Part shown: piece by piece, positions 1 through 3,771 of the stretch
Layout of the letters: every line of letters begins with the position of its first letter
How positions within the stretch are numbered: position 1 is the stretch's first letter
From: Desulfovibrio sp.
Lineage (GTDB): Bacteria > Desulfobacterota > Desulfovibrionia > Desulfovibrionales > Desulfovibrionaceae
DNA: 6,540 nucleotides
Direction of reading: 5' to 3'
Assembly: GCA_031255035.1 (NCBI GenBank)
Contig: JAIRTI010000174.1
Coordinates: forward strand, 1 to 6,540
The notes under the pieces: model-generated
The model's input: only the letters and a program-made list of their open reading frames with translations
The model's database searches: none
Told to the model about the DNA's origin: nothing
Position numbers and translations under genes: made by a program

Positions 1-915
1 GACGCTATACGCCGCCGGAAAAACTGGACTGTGGATTTTTCCCTTTCCCCGGTATCTGACTCCAACATCAATCAGGCTTCCGGCGGCAGGGAAGAATGCA
101 TTGACACCGTGTTCGGCACCCTTTGTCGCCCTCTGGAGGAAAAGTCCAGCGGCATAGGCCTGAGCGCCAATGCCACCGTGGATAATTTCTGGCGTTTCCA
201 TCAGGATTGGGGACTGCGGAGCACTGTGGGATTTTATGGAACAGCCCACGAAGAGAGCGAATATAACGACTATATGCTCTATGCCGCCACAGGGCCGCGT
301 TACTTGTGGGACAGCGGAGAAGCCAGCGTGCAGCCCACCTTTAGCAAACGCTGGCTGGGGGACAAACAATACAATGAGGAATACGGCCTGCGCCTGGACG
401 CGCGACAAATTTACGGTCGCCTGTTATTGAACTCGGGAGCGGCCTTCGCTTTCGTCAGCTATGCCGACAAGTATGTGAACAATTTCCTGAAAGGAAAATC
501 CTGGAGCGCCTATCTGCAACCCAGATATATTCTGACGGATCGCACCTTTATCCAGGCCGGACTGAATTTTTTGCAGGAAGATACAAAAGTCAGCGCCTAC
601 ACCAATGACAACTGGCGTTATTCCATCGGGGCATACCACGTATTCCCTTATGGAGTTTCCCTGTTTGTGGAGGGGAGCTTGATGCAGACGAATTATCAGG
701 CTTCTCAAGGGTATGTTACCCGCAACAACCGCATTGCTGAGACGACCCGCAAAGATCAGACGTGGCGATTGCTGACTTCTCTTTCCAGCAACGTCTTTGA
801 AAAGTACGGCCTGACGCCGGTTCTCCAATATAGCTACACCAAACGCGATTCCAACATCTGGACAAGGGAATATGACCGCCACCGCCTGAATCTGCTGTTC
901 AACTACAGGTTTTAA
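1..915 (+). CDS. Slam-like (DUF560) outer-membrane beta-barrel protein, 5'-truncated
   Basis: The frame is open from base 1, so the gene starts left of the window; the GTG at 31 is an internal valine codon, not a credible start. The visible 304 residues resemble the C-terminal barrel of surface lipoprotein assembly modifiers: an opening stretch with WTVDFSLSPVSDSNINQA, then many alternating aromatic/polar segments (for example WSAYLQPRYI, WRYSIGAYHVF), ending LNLLFNYRF with the terminal Phe typical of BAM-inserted barrels. Known Slam proteins have an N-terminal periplasmic TPR domain, which would lie off-window, and a barrel of about 290 residues that delivers lipoproteins to the cell surface. 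Function here is inferred from family resemblance only. Two cysteines (ECIDTVFGTLC) lie in a probable loop or turn. Three 60-base samples (421-480, 541-600, 841-900) gave 48-52% G+C, lower than polA or nikL. No terminator with a T-run follows the TAA at 913-915. It could instead be a generic barrel of another family. Confidence 0.72.
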   Translation, partial: DAIRRRKNWTVDFSLSPVSDSNINQASGGREECIDTVFGTLCRPLEEKSSGIGLSANATVDNFWRFHQDWGLRSTVGFYGTAHEESEYNDYMLYAATGPRYLWDSGEASVQPTFSKRWLGDKQYNEEYGLRLDARQIYGRLLLNSGAAFAFVSYADKYVNNFLKGKSWSAYLQPRYILTDRTFIQAGLNFLQEDTKVSAYTNDNWRYSIGAYHVFPYGVSLFVEGSLMQTNYQASQGYVTRNNRIAETTRKDQTWRLLTSLSSNVFEKYGLTPVLQYSYTKRDSNIWTREYDRHRLNLLFNYRF

Positions 916-964
916 AACAACTGCCGGCCTTCATGCGCGGCGCGGCGTCGGTAACGGCGGGATC

Positions 965-1142
965 AAAGGCAATGCCTCCGGCGGCCGGGGCGCTGCCCCG
1001 GACCCCCTCAGTTTGGATTCCAACTGAACGTATCAACAAGGCACAACGATCAGCCACCCAATCGCCGGGTCCAAGTACGAAGCTGGGGCCGGCCAGGCCC
1101 TGGCGGGTGTGGGCGGAGCCCACATGCGATCAAACTGGCTTC
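965..1142 (+). repeat. Left copy of 178-bp dispersed, hairpin-rich repeat
   Basis: This segment is matched in inverted orientation by 3439-3617. Hand alignment gives about 19 differences over 179 columns including one 1-nt indel, so about 89% identity. It holds several small inverted repeats: CCGGGGC/GCCCCGG (985-991 with 995-1001), TCAGTT/AACTGA (1008-1013 with 1022-1027), GCCAGG/CCTGGC around 1092-1104, and TGTGGGC/GCCCACA (1108-1114 with 1118-1124). It fills most of the gap between the convergent ends of the barrel gene and nikM. No transposase or terminal T-run is present. A short frame beginning MPPAAGALPRTPSVW exists in both copies, but the indel shifts it, so I treat the element as noncoding. 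It may be a REP/MITE-like repeat or a structured 3' region. Confidence 0.85.
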
Positions 1143-1187
1143 ATCAAAATGAGAATCGCTTATAAGGAGCGCGGGGTGAAGGCCGGA

Positions 1188-1799
1188 TCAGGTGGCGTCC
1201 ATGCGCAGAAGCTCGGGCAGGACCTTGGTAAGGTAGGCGACGGTCACGGCAGTGAGGATGCCTTCAATAATCATGATGGGCACATGGGCCGCGAATATGC
1301 CCCAGGCGGCCGTGAGGAAATCGTCGCCGGAAAGGGCCAGCGCCGACGCGCAGAGCAGGGCGCTGCACAAAACCGACAAGGCCCCGCAGGCGAAAGCGGC
1401 CGCGCGCGCCAGGGCCGGGGACGCGCCGGGGGTGAAGAATCGTCTGAAAAAGAGGCCGCAGGCAATGGCGGGATAGGCCATGATGCAGACGTTGACCCCA
1501 AGCGAGGTCAGCCCTCCGAACTGGAAAAGCAGGGCCTGAAGGAACAGGGCGACGGTCACGGCCGGGAACGCGGCCCAGCCCAGCACCGCGCCGAGAAGGC
1601 CGTTCATGATGAGGTGCACGCTGCCCGGACCGAGGCGCACATGGATGAGCGAGGCCACAAAAAACGCGGCGCTCAATATGCCGACGCTCATAATGTGCCC
1701 CCAGGGCAGCCGCCGGAGCGATACGGCCAGGCCGGGAACGGCCAGAGCCGCGCCGCCGAGCAGAACCGGCGCGGAGAGCACGCCTTCGGAAATATGCAT
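1188..1799 (-). CDS. nikM: Nickel/cobalt ECF transporter substrate-binding membrane subunit NikM/CbiM
   Basis: A 203-residue, strongly hydrophobic protein that opens with MHISEG, the signature N-terminus of CbiM/NikM. In this family the Met1 amine and His2, with a later His, bind the metal ion; His62 in GPGSVHLIMNGLLG is the likely partner. Other family blocks are GVNVCIMAYPA (101-111) and HVPIMIIEGILTAVTVAYL (172-190). About six or seven membrane helices are expected. The frame stays open well upstream, but the ATG at 1799 is chosen because translation there gives MHISEG and GGAAGGGG (1807-1814) sits 7 nt upstream. Its start is one base after the nikL stop, so translation is probably coupled. 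The family normally works with a T protein (NikQ/CbiQ) and an ATPase (NikO/CbiO), neither of which follows. Nickel is favoured over cobalt because NikK and NikL partners are present and CbiN is not; this is inference. It is slightly shorter than the usual 220 or so residues. Confidence 0.93.
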   Translation of the reverse strand: MHISEGVLSAPVLLGGAALAVPGLAVSLRRLPWGHIMSVGILSAAFFVASLIHVRLGPGSVHLIMNGLLGAVLGWAAFPAVTVALFLQALLFQFGGLTSLGVNVCIMAYPAIACGLFFRRFFTPGASPALARAAAFACGALSVLCSALLCASALALSGDDFLTAAWGIFAAHVPIMIIEGILTAVTVAYLTKVLPELLRMDAT

Positions 1800-1800
1800 C

Positions 1801-2484
1801 TCAGCGCCCCTTCCGGCGGGAGGCGAACAGAGCGGCCAATCCGGCCAAGCCGACGATCCAGCCGATGCCGCCGACGATATCCCCGACGCTCTGGCCGTCT
1901 TGCTGTCCTTGTTGCGCCAGGGCGCGGCGCAGCGGCGAAAGCTCGCGATCCAGTTCTTCGCGCAGGGTCTTGCGCAGAAGCGGAAGGAGCGTTTCCTCAA
2001 GAGCGGCGGCATGCGGGCCGGCTGTGGACGCGTTGTCCGGCGGAAGGGATTCTTCGCGGGATGCCGGGTCCGGCCGCTCCGCCGGGGCCGGAACGTCGGG
2101 GGCGACGTCGACAACGGCGGGCGGAAGGGTGAAGGTCGCCTTGTGCCCCTGACCCGCCAGGACAGTGAAGTGCAGATCTCCGGCCCGCGCCGGGGCGTCA
2201 AAACACAAAAGCCCCTCGGTATCGGTCCGGCCCGAGGCCAGCACCAGTCCCCCGGCGTCGGCCATGCTCACCTCACCGCCGCGCACCTTGCTCTTTTTGC
2301 TGAAGTAGCTTTCGGTGCACACCCGCCGGCCGTCATGCCAGGCGAAGATGAACACGGCATGAGCCTCGGCCCTGCCGACCGCCAGACACAAGGCCAGACA
2401 GACCAGCAGGCCGGCCAGACCTGTGGGGCGAAGGCCGGAAAGGCCCGCGCCCACAGGCCGGGGCAAGGGCGTTCGCTTCGCCAT
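1801..2484 (-). CDS. nikL: NikL-like exported accessory protein of the nickel uptake system, one C-terminal membrane anchor
   Basis: A 227-residue protein. Residues 1-41 look like a long signal peptide (basic start, hydrophobic 22-36, AEA cleavage motif), giving a mature protein beginning HAVFIFAW. Residues 42-125 form a predicted beta domain with the NikL/CbiL-like pattern of an extracytoplasmic regulatory fold (GGEVSMADAGG, SGRTDTEGLLCF, GQGHKA). Residues 130-158 are Pro/Ala-rich and probably disordered. Residues 160-192 are charged, Leu-rich and likely helical or coiled-coil. Residues 203-221 form a membrane helix (GGIGWIVGLAGLAALF) followed by SRRKGR, so the tail is probably cytoplasmic. 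NikL is known from comparative genomics as one of two proteins replacing NikN in some nickel ECF systems; its exact role is uncertain. The start is 6 nt after the nikK stop and has only a weak ribosome site, so coupled translation is likely. The signal-peptide cysteines do not form a proper lipobox. The local base composition is very GC-rich (77% in 2041-2100). Confidence 0.82.
   Translation of the reverse strand: MAKRTPLPRPVGAGLSGLRPTGLAGLLVCLALCLAVGRAEAHAVFIFAWHDGRRVCTESYFSKKSKVRGGEVSMADAGGLVLASGRTDTEGLLCFDAPARAGDLHFTVLAGQGHKATFTLPPAVVDVAPDVPAPAERPDPASREESLPPDNASTAGPHAAALEETLLPLLRKTLREELDRELSPLRRALAQQGQQDGQSVGDIVGGIGWIVGLAGLAALFASRRKGR
1807..1814 (-). promoter_or_regulatory. Ribosome binding site of nikM
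   Basis: On the - strand this reads GGAAGGGG, 7 nt before the ATG of nikM and inside the last codons of nikL. It fixes the nikM start at MHISEG rather than at the longer upstream open frame. Confidence 0.7.
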
Positions 2485-2490
2485 GGCGTC

Positions 2491-3285
2491 TTATTTGCCG
2501 AGCGGCACGGCCGGTTGCATGGCGTGAAAATACACCCAGAGCACGGCGCCGAGTTCAACGGATTTTTGTTCGCCGTTCAGGGGCATGGTCTGATCGGCGG
2601 TTTGCAGGGCGGCAAAGCCCCACCAGCCCGAAGTCGGCGCGGCGTAGGTAAAGATGCCGGCGTCGTCGGCTTTGACGGTCTGGGTTATCATGGCCGCTGT
2701 CGGGGCGACGCCCTTTTTGTCCGGGCCGGGATACCACTCCACTTCCACCTCGACGCCCGGCACGGCCTTGCCGTTCATGAGCACGCGGCCCTGAAAGACG
2801 TTGCCGGCATACAAAGCGCCCGGCCTTGCCAGAGGCACGATTTCGGCGCGCAGGCCCAGCGGTTCGGCCCAGCCTTCGTCATCGCCGAAGGCGTCCACAT
2901 AGACTTTGGTATAGTGGACGATGAAGCAGTCTTCCTCTTTTTCAAAATAGGGCTGGGGTTCCATGGCAAAGGCATACAGCCCCGGCGTTTTCGGGGTGTA
3001 GGCCGTTGACCAGACGGTCATGCCCTGTTCCTTGCCTTGCTTGAGGCCGGGCAGCAGATCGCTGGCTTTGCCGTCGTGAAAAACCTGGAAAGAGACCGGT
3101 TTTTCAAGGTTCATGCCGCTGTTTTCAAAAGGATGCCAGAATTTCAGGCTGAAATTGACGGGCGCGTCCTTGGCCGCCATGACCGTGGGGGTCGATGGAA
3201 TGACCATGCCGAAATGAGCCTGGGCCGCCCCGGCAAAGGACAGGCAGAAAACAAGAATAACAGCGGACAGACGTGATGCGGACAT
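2491..3285 (-). CDS. nikK: NikK-like exported DUF4198 nickel uptake protein
   Basis: A 264-residue protein starting MSASRLSAVILVF, with a 23-residue signal peptide ending AQA and a predicted mature N-terminus HFGMVIPS. The rest matches the DUF4198 pattern of beta-rich periplasmic proteins: VNFSLKFWHPFEN, then YTPKTPGLYAFAMEPQPYF, a central Pro-Gly-rich beta domain with GKAVPGVEVEVEW, and near the end SGWWGFAALQ. No C-terminal membrane helix is seen. DUF4198 proteins beside NikL and NikM are described as NikK, an extracytoplasmic part of nickel ECF importers; direct metal binding is inferred from the exposed His. I chose the ATG at 3285 over a GTG four codons upstream (3297) because GTGAGG lies 6 nt before the ATG and actually overlaps that GTG. 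It is the first gene of a three-gene operon (nikK-nikL-nikM), and the stop is 6 nt from the nikL start. A separate promoter probably drives it, since polA lies 486 bases upstream beyond a strong stem-loop. Confidence 0.85.
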   Translation of the reverse strand: MSASRLSAVILVFCLSFAGAAQAHFGMVIPSTPTVMAAKDAPVNFSLKFWHPFENSGMNLEKPVSFQVFHDGKASDLLPGLKQGKEQGMTVWSTAYTPKTPGLYAFAMEPQPYFEKEEDCFIVHYTKVYVDAFGDDEGWAEPLGLRAEIVPLARPGALYAGNVFQGRVLMNGKAVPGVEVEVEWYPGPDKKGVAPTAAMITQTVKADDAGIFTYAAPTSGWWGFAALQTADQTMPLNGEQKSVELGAVLWVYFHAMQPAVPLGK

Positions 3286-3291
3286 GCAGGA

Positions 3292-3297
3292 CCTCAC
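3292..3297 (-). promoter_or_regulatory. Ribosome binding site of nikK
   Basis: On the - strand this reads GTGAGG, 6 nt before the ATG at 3285. It overlaps an alternative GTG start at 3297 and supports the shorter protein, whose signal peptide then has a normal length. Confidence 0.55.
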
Positions 3298-3327
3298 TAT
3301 CGGTAAGATTTTTTTGAAATTTGTGCT

Positions 3328-3356
3328 ACGCTAATGCAAAGGCGGGATTTCGTCAA
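3328..3356 (-). promoter_or_regulatory. Candidate sigma-70 type promoter of nikKLM
   Basis: On the - strand a TTGACG box (3351-3356) is followed after 17 nt by TAGCGT (3328-3333). The -35 matches five of six consensus bases; the -10 is weak (three of six). It would give a leader of about 35 nt before nikK, too short for a riboswitch. I saw no convincing NikR operator: the region between the boxes shows only a weak TGC...GCA dyad. The site lies outside the adjacent dispersed repeat. It is a by-eye prediction. Confidence 0.35.
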
Positions 3357-3414
3357 CAGGAAAACAGCGCCGCTGCCGAAAAGCACGCGCGCTCAAGCCA
3401 GAGGGATTGTCGCA

Positions 3415-3450
3415 GTTGTCGAAGCCAATATGGTTGTCGAAGCCAATATG
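3415..3450. repeat. Perfect 18-bp tandem duplication
   Basis: GTTGTCGAAGCCAATATG occurs at 3415-3432 and again, identically and without a gap, at 3433-3450. The last 12 bases of the second unit are the outer end of the right dispersed repeat (3439 onward), so the duplication copies the edge of that element plus 6 flanking bases. The left copy of the dispersed repeat has no such duplication at its equivalent end (1131-1150). Confidence 0.9.
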
Positions 3451-3617
3451 ATCGCATGCGGGCTCTGCCCGCACCCGCCAGGGCCTGGCCGGCCCCAGCT
3501 TCGTACCTGGACCCGGCGAATGGGTGGCTGATAGTGGCGCCCCTGTTGATACGCGCAGCCGGAACCCAAACTGAGGGGGTCCGGGGCAAAGCCCCGGCCG
3601 CCGGAGGCATTGCCTTT
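3439..3617 (-). repeat. Right copy of 178-bp dispersed, hairpin-rich repeat, inverted relative to the left copy
   Basis: The reverse complement aligns with 965-1142 at about 89% identity by hand. The same hairpins recur: CCGGGGC/GCCCCGG (3581-3587 with 3591-3597; loop changed from GCT to TTT when read in element orientation) and TGCGGGC/GCCCGCA (3457-3463 with 3467-3473), where an internal T-A pair of the left copy has become C-G. It sits between polA (its 3' side) and the nikK promoter. A 1-nt difference in length breaks any shared reading frame. Function is unknown; it is probably a REP/MITE-like genomic repeat. Confidence 0.85.
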
Positions 3618-3660
3618 CAAAGAAAGCGCTGATTTTTCGTTTTGGCGTCGTTGCTGCGAC

Positions 3661-3708
3661 TTTTTTGAAGGGGGGCTGGACTCTTCGGTCCAGCCCCCCT
3701 TCAAAAAA
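3661..3708 (-). terminator. Perfect 21-bp stem-loop downstream of polA, possible terminator
   Basis: The arms 3661-3681 and 3688-3708 are exact reverse complements around a 6-nt loop (TCTTCG on the + strand). Each strand begins with six T, then GAAGGGGGGCTGGAC, and ends with six A. The position, 64 nt past the polA stop and before the repeat, suits a transcript end for polA. However, the tails are the wrong way round for a textbook intrinsic terminator: the 3' side is A-rich and no T-run follows on either strand. It may instead protect the 3' end of polA mRNA or be a separate palindromic element. A weaker AAGGAA/TTCCTT dyad (3739-3744 with 3755-3760), nearer the polA stop, is followed on the - strand by a very short T-run. 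Confidence 0.45.
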
Positions 3709-3771
3709 GCCTTGCGACAAATCCTTGCGTCTGGCCAAAAGGAAAACTTAGCGCTTCCTTAAGGAAACACT

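Noticed and set aside
1143..1165. Fur-box-like AAAATGAGAATCGCTTATA near the end of nikM
   Set aside because: Only one half resembles a Fur half-site, the other half does not pair with it, and the place (3' of nikM, 3' of the barrel gene) has no promoter to control.
933..3009. Long open frames on the + strand (933-2132 and 1606-3009) opposite nikM, nikL and nikK
   Set aside because: They are antisense shadows caused by high G+C, have Arg/Gly/Gln-rich low-complexity translations, and lie opposite three well-recognised genes.
3324..3340. Possible NikR operator in the nikK promoter region (TTGCATTAGCGTAGCAC on the - strand)
   Set aside because: Only three outer base pairs are symmetric and the spacing does not fit a NikR-type palindrome.
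3353..3610. Short frame starting MPPAAGALPRTPSVW within the right repeat, also present in the left repeat (from 972)
   Set aside because: The first part is similar in both copies, but a 1-nt indel shifts the frame afterwards and the observed differences fit stem-loop preservation better than protein conservation.
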